64,000 nucleotides of DNA, taken from NCBI RefSeq assembly GCF_000182925.2, contig NC_026503.1, positions 806,001 to 870,000 on the forward strand, in the 5' to 3' direction. Under the pieces are notes generated by a model. That model saw nothing but the letters and a program-made list of their open reading frames with translations, had not been told where the DNA came from and made no database searches. Positions 22,048-34,000 of this stretch are shown piece by piece. The position numbers and the translations under genes are program-made. The stretch comes from Neurospora crassa OR74A (taxonomy: Eukaryota; Ascomycota; Sordariomycetes; Sordariales; Sordariaceae). Within the stretch, counting starts at the first letter, position 1. Each line of letters starts with the position of its first letter.

Positions 22048-23327
22048 TTTACCTATATTTACCCTCGCTGGTACTATAAAGAACTATTTATAGATTTTTA
22101 TATTCTTTCTATTTATCTATATATAATTATTAATCAATAGTTTCTCTACAGGATGCCTACAATTTCTACCTTCGTCTTAGAGACCCTTATATTGTAAGTA
22201 CAATACGTGGCCGACTTAGAAATTCTATTAGAGATATCCCTAATAAATACTCTCTTTTAATAGAGATTAGCTTATAACGGAAGTAAAGAAAGATTCCGAT
22301 ATTATAAGGTAGTATACCCGCTAATTTACAATAGAGGAAAAATAATACTCCGGCGAACTTAAGGTAAAAGAAAATTCCTAATTTAAAAACTAAGAAGGTT
22401 AAACCTATTAAGTAAAGTAACTGTAGCAACCTCCCTCGCTTATAACCTAATATATAATGTAGATTATTTTATTAGGAGGATAATAATATTAACGAATTTA
22501 TTCTTAATTCTATTAATAAGGTTATAAAACGTAAGCGCGTATAATAGCCGGTTGATTCTAGTACTTCTAGCTATAGTAGCGAATTGGGTATAATATTTAA
22601 TAGCGATTTAGAATTAGAACTAATATTAGATTACATTTAAGTAATTATATTAGATATAGAGTTAGACTCGGAGTTAGAGTTAAAGTCGATAGTACTCCCG
22701 TTTTTAGAGCTCCCGCCTCTAAGACTCTTACCCTTTGAGCTCTCTCTAATATTCGATTTTGGTCCCTCTTTAGAATTAGAATTATAATTAGAATTCTTAC
22801 CCTCTCTAAAGCCTACGCTAGAGCTAAAATTAGAGCTAAAACCAAAACCGTAGCTATTTCTAGATTGATAGTAGTCGTCTTTAGAGATACCCTCTATATA
22901 CCTAGTATTAGTACTAGAGCTAGAGTTAGAGCTAGTGCTAGACTCTATTGAGGTAACTGTATTAAAATCGAACTCCCTAATTAAATAAATAGTTAAGCGT
23001 AAGAGAGAGAGAGTTTATGTGGGCTTGCTAGTATTTAAGGTTATACGAAGTGGCCGTGTAAGTAGACTTAGCTGGAAGGTTATAGAATCGAGTTAACTGC
23101 TATAAATATTATACTAGGCATTACGAGATTACTCTCTATAGTTAATAGTATTAGTATAGATAGTTATAAAATAGCCCAATATTAAGAATATTGTATACTA
23201 TAGAAATCTCTATATAAAACCATGTTACTGACTATCATTGTCATTTTTTTCATGTGGATGTAATACCCTGGAATTTACTATGTAAATGATATTTTACTTT
23301 AAATTAACGTGCCAAGGTCTGTAATAA
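22048..23327 (+). pseudogene. MULE-1 transposase C-terminal part and 3' region
   Basis: In phase with the frame left of the gypsy element, 22053 onward reads YIYPRWYYKELFIDFYIL, so the transposase continued here. From about 22580 to 22960 the sequence becomes a low-complexity array of GAGTTAGAGCTA-type steps that could encode a Ser- or Leu/Glu-rich tail depending on frame. Positions 23000-23327 are non-coding, becoming less RIPped towards the TIR. Confidence 0.65.
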
Positions 23328-23389
23328 TGGGGCACGGATTAGGATTGGGGTACGAGTAAGAGGTTGATGGGGCACGCGGAGTAAATGCC
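23328..23389. repeat. Right TIR of MULE-1
   Basis: This is the inverted partner of 10140-10201, followed by the GTATACTT duplication at 23390-23397. Confidence 0.95.
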
Positions 23390-24920
23390 GTATACTTTAT
23401 AGTCCCTAAGCTTCTTAAGGCTAGTTTCCCCAACTTAGATAGCCTTACTAGGGCGGCGGCTAATACTAGTATAATAAATATAGTAATCTCTATAATATAT
23501 ATAGTAATCTATGTAGTTAATATGGGAATTTATATAGCGGCCCTTAATATAGCGGTTACTTTCTATATAGCGGTGACTTTCAATATAGCGCCCCTCAGTA
23601 TAACGCCCCTTAGTATGGCGGCCCTTAATATAGCCGCCCTTAATTTGGCGGTTGATCTTTACTACTATAAATACCTAGTGGCAATTATTAATTAGGAAGC
23701 TGTAGTTAAGGTTTTTCTTCTAATGGATTCTGAGAGTTAATTATAATAATCCTAATTAACGCTTACTCGAAGAGAGGTTTCCCATATACTTCTTTACTCC
23801 TAATTGTACTAATTTAATATCCTTAAAAGAATTAGGTGTACCTTCCTATATAGAATACAACCTTATTAATACTAATATTAACGAATTAGAAGTAATTATT
23901 ATATAGTTTATCCCCCGGGAAGAAACTAAGGAAGTCATTAACGAAATCTATTAATAAATATACTAGTATATATTTATATACTACTCGAACTCGTTTACTA
24001 ATTAGGTTATTGAGTAAATTGTACCTAGTATCGATACTTATATATTTAAATTTCGTTACTTTTATATCTATACGAAAGGTATTTATAAGTTTTAGAAAAA
24101 TAAGTTCTTATAGGATAAATCATATACTTACTTCCTTACTATATGTAAGGATTATTTATAACTTCTAGAATTCGATTATAATAATGATTCTCATAATCGG
24201 CAAACCTTTAAGAAACTAGTCGAATCATAGATTAATACGTATTTCTTTTAGTAAGTCTTTACTTATATTGTACTATATATTGATTACCAAACTACTTTCG
24301 GAGATAAGGGTAATTCACTCAGTTTTTTTTCAAAAGTATCATTATCGGTTTCGGTATTATAGCCTATAGGGTCACTAAATTTGAGACCGAATTGAATTGT
24401 AGTTGTCGTTCTAGCTTAGCTAAGAAAAAAGAGAAAGATGCTAAAGCCGAATACCGGGCTATATTTAATAGTTTCGTATTTTACTAATCGTTTGTAGAGG
24501 TAGATAGGGAAATATTTAATAAAATTCCATTCGAATTTATTATTCTACGGGTAATTCGAAATAATTTAAATTCAGAGATTCTTAAGTATTTTATTACTTA
24601 TAATCCTCCCCCCCGCCGGCGTAATAGGATAGCCCCTACTTAGGATCCGTAGCGGCCAATGCTATTATATATTCCCGAGGGTAGTTAGTTTATTAGTAAT
24701 TAAATTAGTAGTTATTATAGTAATAGTAGTCGCTCTATTAGTTAATATAGTAGCGGTCCTCGTTATATTTCTAGCCCGGGCTTTATAACCGATAGCCCTT
24801 GGGATTGTAATAGTCCTTACGAACGCCCCGTAACGAGCGCTATAATAAGCGCTATAATAATTGCTATAGTAAAAATAATAGTAGGAGATATAGCTAACTA
24901 TACTTTATATTAATAGAGGG
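23390..24920 (+). pseudogene. Right half of the decayed Gln/Tyr-rich frame and a following unrecognised ORF
   Basis: Directly after the target copy the frame gives a Pro/Gln/Tyr/Gly repeat region (QYSAPQYNAPQYGGPQY-type, 23400-23660). From 23770 to 24340 a long frame reads ERFPIYFFTPNCTNLISLKE, VPSYIEYNL, IPREETKEVINEIY and DYQTTFGDKGNS, broken only by Gln-type stops. A third piece (24405-24870), in another frame, contains SLAKKKEKDAKAEYRAIFNS, then PPPRRRNRIAPT and a Ser-rich end. An intron or a frameshift may separate them. I do not recognise the protein. It may be a host gene overrun by RIP. Confidence 0.5.
23531..23650. repeat. About 15-bp minisatellite (TATAGCGGCCCTTAA type)
   Basis: Eight or so related units with variable length encode PQY-G type steps in the plus-strand frame. 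It is similar in kind to the 18-bp array at 9901-10008, on the other side of MULE-1. Confidence 0.8.
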
Positions 24921-25631
24921 CGATTCTTTTAATTAACATTAAAATATTATACTATAGGGCTAGGTCCTAATTAATCATAATTGTAATGATAATAACGATA
25001 ATAACCTCCCTAACCGCTGCTATAATTGTTAAGGTAGAGATCGCTGTATAATATTATTAATGGCGGATAGATATAAGCGCGGTAATTGTACTAATAATAT
25101 TGTAGATATTATACCCTATATTCCGAGACGCAACCGCAAGCCGCTTACTACTTTGTCCGTTATATAGGATTCGGCTACTTTCGAAGAGAGTATAGGTTCC
25201 TTATATCTTCAAATTTATTTAACGATTTAATTACTTTTATTATATATAGTAATCAATAATAGTATATTTAGTATTATAGTAAGTATTGTAGTAAGTATTA
25301 TAATAAGTATTGTAATAAGTATTGTAATACTCAATAGTATAATATTAAATATAGGATAATAGTATTGAGTATTGGATTTGGTTTACTAATTGATTGTATT
25401 ATTGTATTTAAATTAGAGGAGCAATAATATTCTATATCCTATAGTTGGTAGTACAGCCTACTAAAATCGGAAAAGCAATATCGTCCTAAAAATTAACGAG
25501 CTTAGTTAATTAATATTTTTGTTTATTTACTTATTTATTTATATATTGCTATTACTATCGCTATCGCTATCAATATCGCTATCGATATCGCTATTATTAT
25601 CATTGTCGCATTCAATTGAATAATATAATTA
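24921..25631. other. RIPped DNA with two short tandem arrays
   Basis: Positions 25270-25329 hold five 12-bp units of AAGTATTGTAAT type. Positions 25548-25593 hold hexamers of ATCGCT type. No gene is recognisable. MULE-2 begins at 25632, after its target copy TATAATTA (25624-25631). Confidence 0.7.
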
Positions 25632-28600
25632 GGGAAAGCCTACCCGCACCCCAACGGTTCCTACATGCACCCTCCTCCACCCAGAAAAATGGGGCGGTCC
25701 AGCTAATGACACCTGACATTAAAATTCCCGTTTTTACCCGCAAAATTTCGTCTTTTCAATACACGCAACATCGCTATACCTTAGTCATTTCTTTTCCCCT
25801 TTTTTCACACGGCCAGTCGCACCCATACTACACCCATTGCACTACACCTATTTACACTACACATCCACACTCTACACTTAATATACGTAATTTTACTTAA
25901 ATTAATTAATTTTAAGTACTTTTAAACGCTAACAATCAATCTAAATACCCTCATACAACCAGCAACTACGCCGCTGTCGTCGTACTTCCTCCTCGCCGGC
26001 GCTATTAATCCTATCCAACGAATAAGAGTAAATTATACTAATCGACGACCCCTTCTTTAAACTACTACCCAACTCTAATTTTTTTAATATCCTTATGCAA
26101 TTTATTGAATTATACCGCTGCTACCGATTTAGTATTGTAGTTTAACGGTTGTATACGTACGAGAAAGGACCTAATAAAGGCGAATATAAGAAGGTTATAT
26201 ACTAGTACAACTACGCTTAGCGTAAACGCTATCCCTAACAACCGAACCTATATAAAATACGCTGTACTATATTATATAAAATCGCTCTAAACTACCTATT
26301 TCGAATCGCTTTATGAATATTAGCGAAGGATAACTGTAAATGGACTATATAGCCGTTGAACTTTACTTATTAAAATTATAGACCGTTAGAGTATTTATAT
26401 AGCCACTTTATATTTCGTTTAAAGGTTATTATTCCAAATTAAATAGTATATATTAATAGTCTTCTCTAACATAATAATTTAACTATTCGATCTATTTATA
26501 CTACTATTAAGCAACGGTATCCCGGGTTATATCTTACCTTCAAAAATTTAAATAATTAACGGTAATACCTTTAACGAACGGACCGAAATAATTACACTAA
26601 TATATAAGGCTTTATTAAGAAGCTAGACCTTAATAAGTCGATGGCATTTAAGATTAAAGAGTTTGACCGTTATAGGGATAAGGGAGATAGGGAGGGTACT
26701 ATATTACAATATACTTTCTAAGTTACTAATTTCTAACGGTCTATATAGGAGCGCTTCCTATATACCCTTCTTATTAATACTATATATAAAACCAACCAAT
26801 ATTATACGCCTCTTATATAGGGAGTGATTATTATATTAGAGAGATTATTTGTACTAATATTCTAAGTAGTTATTAATAACGAGAGGGAGGAGGGATTTAC
26901 GTAGTTAGTTGAGGTATTTAATAACGCTATTAAAGAATTTAAGGTCTAATTACTTATTATACTTATTATTAACAGTAATATCTAATTTATCTCTACCATT
27001 GACCGACTCTTACTTAATATTTAACATTAGCATTATATTTAGTATATTAATTATAATATTATTAAGCACCTTAAAGATAATTGGATAATAATACTTAAAG
27101 ATAGTGAGGTTTAAAATAATAAGGAGGAGTCTAACGAGGATTCTAGTAGCAATAGCAGTAACTCTAATGCCTCATCCTCTAATCAACAAAGAGAGGCACA
27201 CAGTCAGCAGGACGAGGATAATATTAAGCGGTTGCGCCGTATACATAGTAAGGTAAAGATGGCTACTAAAATATAGGCTAGGTTAAGCCCGCTCCCTAAT
27301 AGGATTATTAATACTAGAATTAGCTTCTTTTATTTATAGTAGTATATAATCTACTCTTCGTCTAAACTGGACTTTAATAAAGTATAGTCCCTCCTTTATT
27401 ATTAATTTAAGGGAGTATAGGAGGCTATTATTAAGTAGATTAGGCTTAAGCTTATGCCTTACTTGTTAGAGTAGGCTAGTTACTATACGAGACACTACTT
27501 TAATTGTGGGTAGTGTACTATATTACCTAATAAATTTAATAATAAGTCGTTAAAATCGTATAGGTTATTAGTTTGTAGGGGGTTAATTAACCTCTATAAA
27601 GCTATAACCTCTTATATTACTATTCGTTATAAGCTCTTTAATTAGAAACTAACCTTATTAACAACCCGCGCGCGTACTACGTAGATGGAACCTAGTTACT
27701 CATAGCTCGGTTCTACTCCCTTAGAAATAACCTTATAGGGGATCGATCTGCTTAAAAGATAGTACCAGCAGTTAAAGGCGACCTTCCCTAGTATTCAATA
27801 CCCTCGTAGTAGTTATTTATAACTATATTCAAGGAACTTTCGAGCCTAATATAAATTACCTTATACCTACAAGATAAAAGCGGCTTACTACGCTAGTAAA
27901 GCAATTTTAATTAATAAAATTAATTATTATCCGTTTTAGCATCTTCAATAACGTCGGGTAAGGTCTATCTATTACCAATCCGATTATCCCTATATTAATT
28001 TATATAATAGGATGCAGTAGATAAGTATCTACGACTTCGCCTAACCGCTATAGCGGTATATAAGGGTCGTCCCCCTAATTAAAGCAGTCCCTTTGGTAAT
28101 GAGGCTATCCTCCCTATTAAAAGTAGTTAACCGAAGGGACCCCGTAGTAGCTCTTAGAACACTTACCGTATACGAGCTTCAATACGGCGTAACTATTCCC
28201 AATACGAAATTAGGCCTAGCATTAACGAACTAGATGCTCAAGACGAGGTACGTAATTGTATTGAGGTAGCTGACGATAATAAGGATAAGGATGAGGATAA
28301 TGAACTGGGTCGATATTAGGTAGAGAGGGTACGGGAGGTATAGCGGCGAGAGGAAGTACAGTAGCGCGATGAGGCGATTGAAGTATCATCAACTGGCTTA
28401 TTTAATGAACTTTCTAAGCTATTAAATGTTAGTATTTAGATTAGAATAGAGTAGACTGTAGTATTAACTCTTTTAGACTATTCAATACTATAGAGATATT
28501 ATGAGATTTGAGTTACGGGTGGGTGACCTAGCTACGAATGTTACTAGACATTAAAAATATGGAAATTTACTGCTAAAACCCAATATTTTACATGGCGGCT

Positions 28601-28647
28601 GACATGGGGTGCCAGTAGGATTGCCTGGGGCGCGGGTAGGGTTTCCC
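25632..28647 (+). mobile_element. MULE-2, Mutator-like DNA transposon, about 3.0 kb
   Basis: The imperfect inverted ends of about 40 bp start GGGAAAGCCTACCCGCACCCC on the left and, read from the right, GGGAAACCCTACCCGCGCCCC. TATAATTA is duplicated at 25624-25631 and 28648-28655. A single MULE-type transposase frame fills the interior. The left 250 bp resemble the MITE at 5991-6558, including the start of the TIR, which makes that MITE a likely non-autonomous relative. The ends are weakly RIPped and the coding part strongly. Confidence 0.94.
25990..28560 (+). pseudogene. MULE-2 transposase, decayed
   Basis: The frame begins near 26040 (DDPFFKLLPNSNFFNILMQF). A FAR1-like region follows to 26410, with GPNKGEYKKVIY, YPQQPNLYKIRC and NCKWTI.PLNFTY.NYRPLEYL. 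At 26620-27090 is the MULE core: FKIKEFDRYRDKGDREGTIL, LLINTIYKTNQYYTPLI, INNEREEGF and FISTIDRLLLNI.H.HYI.YINYNIIKHLKD, the last being a CxWH motif with TGG turned to TAG. A Ser/Asn/acidic linker (27120-27230) and a long C-terminal region follow. From about 28200 the most protein-like frame changes (ELDAQDEVRNCIEVADDNKD), so there is at least one indel or an intron. Confidence 0.88.
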
Positions 28648-29160
28648 TATAATTAATTATTATAATAATAATAGACACTATCTTAACTAAATGTAGGGGG
28701 CTTTGGGGCGGCAGCTCCACTAATTTGGTATCTTAGTGTAGTGGGGCAGTACTAGTCCTAGTACAATACTCGTCGTAAATATTAATGAATTTGTGGGAGG
28801 AGCCCGGCCTGAGTTTTATATACACTTGCTTTTCCTTTCTCTTATTTAGCCTTGGACCTTCCCGTTCTATAATAGTTCTAAACTATGAACCGTCCTATAA
28901 CCGTAGTAATGCAATAACCGTAGAAAAATAGCAACCGCAACCAAATAATAACCGTTCGTATCGTTCAGCGACTGTTCCTTCTTACCAACCGTCGTAAGAC
29001 TGTACTGTATGAAGTATGGTTAAATAACGGTAGTGCGCCTGTTCCAAGCCTCCTATATATGCCCAGCTAAGTATAGAGAAGCTTAGATTTGACTACGGAT
29101 ACCCTACTATCTAGCTAAGGAAATATTATATTATAATAGCTAATAATACTACAAGTCCCA
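28648..29160 (+). promoter_or_regulatory. LTR-like leader with TATA box upstream of a decayed gag
   Basis: From about 28693 (TGTAGGGGGCTTTGGGG) the sequence keeps CA/TG content. It has a TATA-like TTTTATATACA at about 28813-28823, preceded by a GC-rich stretch and followed by a pyrimidine tract (CTTTTCCTTTCTCTT), a usual fungal start region. It may be the 5' LTR and leader of the element whose gag follows. The other LTR is absent from the window, so this is inferred. Confidence 0.4.
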
Positions 29161-29916
29161 ATTTGATTCGTTTCTACCGAATTAAATCTATTAGTTTTTC
29201 TCCAAGTATCAATAGGGCTAAAGCAATTCGTACCCCTTATATCCCCCTAATTAACTACTCCGGCCCATCGCCTATTAATAGCCCTGGACCGAATTGTTAT
29301 ACTTTTACTAAGTATAAAGGTTCTAGAATGAATTATCGCTTAGCAAAGCTGTAAAGTTATTTTGTAATTGCTACCTAATTATAAAAGTAGTTAGTAGCCG
29401 AGGTCCGCGCAATTATTGAAAAGTTAAAAGAAATTGATAAATAGGATTCATACTCTAATATAACTATTAAAGGGAAAAGGAATAGTAAAGTATCAATTTA
29501 AACCATCGCAACAACTTATTTTTAAATAGTTCGAATTCTAATAAATTAAATTCTAACGATTCTGAGTATAAGCGTCGGTATAAAAAGTATTGTAAAACTA
29601 AAAACATTCGTCGCGAAAAGCGTTGTAAATCGATACGTTGTACTAACCCTAACCCCGACAATTCTAATTCCGAAGACGGCGATATTCCTTCTCTATAGCC
29701 CCCTCCCAATAGTAGCGGCCTTTTTAGTCCCCTAGGTAGTCGCCCTCCCGGTAATAGTAGTAGTCCCCCTAATAGTAATCCCTTTAGTAGAAATAAGTCA
29801 ACTAGAAACAATTCCGAGGACGGTCGTTACTATACTAGTACAATTAATACCGGCTATTCTTCCTACTCCTTAAAATCCGATTTCAAACTTAAGTGCAAAA
29901 ACATTACATAATTTAT
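29161..29916 (+). pseudogene. Decayed retroelement gag, left part
   Basis: Plus-strand frames include LQKQLVAEVRAIIEKLKEID (coiled-coil-like, 29366-29450) and then a basic stretch (SDSEYKRRYKKYCKTKNIRREKRCK in pieces, 29550-29640). A Pro/Ser/Asn-rich part follows (29690-29800), ending YSLKSDFKLKCKNIT.FI at the copia insertion. With one TTTAT copy removed the frame joins 35982 in phase (ITQFI then LYTNPNNISVV). The minus-strand open frame at 29467-29811 is the antisense of this region. Confidence 0.6.
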
Positions 29917-30100
29917 TGTGAGACTATCGAGATCAAGCGGTTGGATACGATTGATTGAGTGCTATGGAGGAGAGAGAGGGAGACTGGCAAAGTCTGGAAG
30001 GCTAGATATAGTGCGGTTTGGGCAGGGCATAGAGTGGGGACTGGGTTGTGCCCAGTCTAGTGAATGGTTCAGCCCAATAAATACCCGGGACCCACCAACA
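29917..30100 (-). repeat. Copia LTR (3' LTR in the element's orientation)
   Basis: It reads TGTGAGACTATCGAG...CCCACCAACA on the plus strand, 184 bp, and is very similar to 35798-35981, with the differences mostly C/T or G/A. The open frames at 29918-30235 and 35799-36134 are read-throughs of the two LTRs, which is why they share the same start. Confidence 0.96.
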
Positions 30101-32340
30101 CACCCCCATAGACTAGAAGATTGCCAAAGAGTATCTAAACCTCTATATACTATTTATATTGTAATATCTTTCATAGTGTTGATTAAGCCCAAGGAAACTT
30201 CTTTTGAACTATACCGATTAATTCAACGAATTTAGTGTACTTATCCGGTTTCAACGGCTTTATTAGACCGTCGGCTGGCATCTCGTCACCCGGCAAGTGC
30301 TCGATTATAAATACCTTCCTATCCACCTCTTAAATTAACTATTTATACTGTATATCGATATATCTATTTCTAGCGGGTAAATTGGAATTGAAAATCCGGT
30401 CTTTAGCATTACTACTATCTATATAAAGAATCTTATCAATCTTATAAAAACCCAAATTCACATTCAGATCATTAAGTATACCGCCCACCTAATTGAGAGC
30501 CTTAGCCGTAGGCACTAAATTAGTAAATTCTACCTCTATTGTACTAGTTATAATAAGATCCTGGCGTTTAGACTTCTATAGGACGGGGCCGCAAGTAAAA
30601 AATACAATATAACTAGTTATATTCTTCCTTAAAGGGATATCGTTAGTAAAGGAGGCGTTTGCATACGCGTAGAAGGACGGGGCTATTAACGGCGAAAATA
30701 TACCTCCTAGTTCGATACCCAAATTGGGGTACTCGGATAAATATTACTATAAATATTTTATAACGACGAAGTAATAGTCGGTAGGCTTCTTAATACCCTC
30801 TAAGAGCTTATTAATAGTAAAAGTGATATTTGGCTAGGTGCTTATCAATACCTAATTTAACGAACCAATCTTTTTAGGGTAAGATTTAGCTTCTTCCGGG
30901 AATACGTCGTTACCCCCATAGACCTTATAATCCGGTGGCTATAGTATTTTAACGCCGTGGAGCTTAGTTTTGCTATCGTTGAACTTAGTAATAATCGATT
31001 TAGTATATTATTATTAGAATATAAAGACCGTACGAATTTAATGGTCCCTTACGATATTATAACTTAGAAATATACGAACTTATCCCAACTCTTTGAGTTT
31101 AAAGTAGTTGGCCAGCTAATTTTTAATTTGATTAATAATAGTTACAATCGGCGCGGTAATAAGGAGGTTGTTAATATATAGAATTAGTAATACGCTTAGC
31201 CCTTTATTAGTAAGTAGGTAAGAGTCTACTAATATTAATAGAAATCCTGCTTCTTTAAGTATTAGTACTAAAGTATTAAACTAATAAAGTAGAGAACGTT
31301 TGAGACCGTAGAGTGCCTTAATAAACTAGTATACTACGTTTTCTTTATTATAACCGGGTATAGGCTTTTCAAGTATTATCGGCTATTTAATATAGTATTA
31401 GGTATTATTGGAAATAGAAGTATTTAAGAAAGTAGTATTGAAATCGAATTAATAGTACTCGTAATCGTTTATAGCTATAATAGCTAAGAATAATCTAATA
31501 CTAACCAAGTGGGCTATTATTATATAAATTTCTTACACTACCTAATTGCCTTGTTCGAAATTTCCGTAGATTACCTATTTGGCTCTAACTTTCCAATCTT
31601 TAGTATCAATATCGTACTTCTCGTTATATACCCACTTTCTAGGCAGAACCTCTATATTTAGAAATTTAAGGACTAAGGTATAAATTCCCCCATCCTCGAA
31701 TACTTTAACTTGCTTCTTCATTACTAGTAACTAATATAATTCAAAATTATTCTACTTATATACAATTCAATAGTTCTTAGGGATGAAATATTAAACTTTA
31801 CCGGCGGCTATAGTTGCTATATCGTAATCGACTTTAACGGTAGTAAGGCAATAGATAAATGTACGTTTAATTAGACGTCCCTCTACTGTACTGTAGAAGT
31901 TATTAGGTAAATCTACCGAATTTTAAATAATATTACTATTACTATTTTTTACTTATTGAATATTATATTTGAAATCTATTAGCTTAGCCGTAGTACAATG
32001 AGGTTTACCTTTACTTACCTCTATATTTGGTTATATACTAAATTTAGAGGGCTAGCTTCCCTATTTTAGCTATACCTATATAAATTATTAACTTATAGGG
32101 TTCGGCGGAATTATTATAGGGTCCGAATTTAGGATCGGAAGGCCCGAATTCGAGGTCGAGGGCTCCGAATTTAGGTTCGGAGGGTCTAAATTCGAGGCTT
32201 ATTTCTCTAGGTTTATCTTTAATTAAAGCTATAGCTTGCTTACTTGTAATGCTAGCGACGGGGTATATTATTACGTACGGGCGGGGTTCGGTATATTTAT
32301 TGGCGGCAATCGAGCTATTGAAGTTGGTTATCAAAGATTA
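30101..32340 (-). pseudogene. Copia reverse transcriptase and RNase H, decayed
   Basis: On the minus strand, RT lies at about 31640 down to 31100: KVRAKQVIYGNFEQGN, then FDFNTTFLN, then ALYGLKRSLLYQFN. The active site is YINNLLI at 31161-31178, where copia RTs have Tyr-x-Asp-Asp, so both Asp are now Asn. RNase H at about 30620-30470 reads KSKRQDLIITSTIEVEFTNL, the Thr-Glu-Ala-Glu box of copia RNase H in mutated form. A C-terminal region without clear identity extends to 30100. Stops are RIP-type. Confidence 0.9.
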
Positions 32341-34000
32341 TTAGGTAGCGGGGTACTTAGAGTAGTATATACGGTTAATTTATTAGAATTGCGTCGGTTG
32401 CGTTAATTACGGGGTATAGGGTCTTTTTTATTAAGATTTTTAAAATTAAGAAGGTTGTTATTATATTCGATAGTCTCTCTAACCGGCGAGTTTGACGGTT
32501 GATACTATAGCGGATCTAGCGATGAGCGCGCTAGTGAGGTTTTTGGAGCCGGAGTTGGGGTCGGTATTAGTAATGGTAATACCGGTAGTATTGTATTAAT
32601 GAGAGTATTTGGCAGTGCTGTAGTTGCGTAAGTAGTCGAAGTAATTGGAGTAATTATAGTAGCCGGCGCGGTTATAGTAATTAGTATGATTAGAGCGGTT
32701 GAGGGGGCTAGTATAACCTCTAGCGATAAAGGTAGTATAATCGTTATTTCCTATATCTTTTTGACTTCTTATTATTGGAATAATTCGACTACTTTCTATA
32801 TATATAGCTATAGGATTATACTATTAACTTTAATCTATATTTAGTAGCCGCTGTCCGCTACTTTATTAATTTTATTAATTATCTAGTCTAAAAAGATAAT
32901 ATAATATTTAATAATATTACTGCTACTATTGCGAATTAAATCTTCATTAACTATATCCTCCTCAAGGAAGGTTATTGTACTGGCTCTAACGATCTCGCTA
33001 GTATAGGGACTTTAAATAAATATAATGCGACTATAGATGTCGTTAAAATTAATAAAATAACCCTTCTATACTCTAGTACGAAATTTATCGCCTTATAGTC
33101 GCTTTTTTAGCTTAATAAAATAATAAGCTGTATAGAAGTAAGACTTTAAGTGTTTGAGATATGGTTGTTTAATTTCGTTCAGGAAGTTGGCCGCTTTAGC
33201 GAGTAACTCCTATCGACTCTTACCTCCAACGTTGGCTTTAGAAGGGAGTAAATTGAGCATTCTAACGACGTAATTAATAATAAAGGGCTATAGATGCTCT
33301 AAGATATTAAGATCCATCATCAAAGCTCTAGCGCATTGCATAATAATAGTACCGACTTTCTCGATTTTACCTTATATCCATAGAATATAGGGTATTAATT
33401 TCAATAACTCCACGCCTTCTATACGTACCCACTCGACGATTTTACTATATTAAAATTCTTTAGTACTAAAGCCAAACTCTAGACCGCCGTTAAAACTAAA
33501 TACCCTAATTTTAAGCCTACCGCTTTAAAATTCAGCCTATTTCTTAAATTCTTTAATTTAAATAAAAGCGTCACCCTTATTAATTGTAAACCTTACCTAG
33601 TAGAAGTTAGTAACCTAATTAATAAAGTAGATTATATACTAATATCCTTTGTAGCTAAGTAAAGTATAAGAAATAATATTGACGTAGATATATATTAATG
33701 GCTAAGTTGTAACTTTGTTAGCAATTTTAGGGATTACATTGTAAGCCTTAGCTTTAACGTATACTTTACAAAAGTAGTCTTAGGTATTACTTAACTTAAT
33801 ACCGGCCGCTTCGTAAACTTTAAGGACCTAGTCTTTGCCTATATATATAAAGCGATAGTATATTATTGAATAGTTAATTAATGCTATTATAGTATAGCGA
33901 ACGTCTTAGGGAAAATCTAGCTGGGTAAATACTAGGAGAATTGGAAGGCCGTTAATTTATTTACATTACATTATAACTTTATTATATGCAAATATTTAGT
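32341..34000 (-). pseudogene. Copia integrase region, decayed
   Basis: At about 33390-33010 the minus strand reads KVGTIIMQCARALMMDLNIL, EHL.PFIINYVVRMLNLLPS, then HLKSYFYTAYYFIKLKK and GYFINFNDIYSRIIFI. This matches the part of copia integrases that follows the catalytic Glu (ARTLL...LWGEAV...LNRLPS...GYL.GY). The zinc-binding and DDE residues further upstream (33400-34000) are too mutated for me to place. Confidence 0.8.

Larger units (their letters stand above)
10140..23389 (+). mobile_element. MULE-1, Mutator-like DNA transposon (contains a gypsy element)
   Basis: The ends are 62-bp inverted repeats starting GGCATTTACTCCGCGTGCCC, with one mismatch over that length. GTATACTT is duplicated at 10132-10139 and 23390-23397. 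The 8-bp duplication and the transposase fit the MULE superfamily. Without the nested gypsy element (12545-22047 plus one TTTAC copy) it would be about 3.7 kb. The ends are nearly free of RIP while the coding part is heavily mutated. It splits the Gln/Tyr-rich frame outside it. Confidence 0.95.

Noticed and set aside
29467-29811. A Leu/Gly-rich minus-strand ORF
   Set aside because: It is antisense to the Pro/Ser/Asn-rich part of a decayed plus-strand gag that rejoins in phase across the copia insertion.
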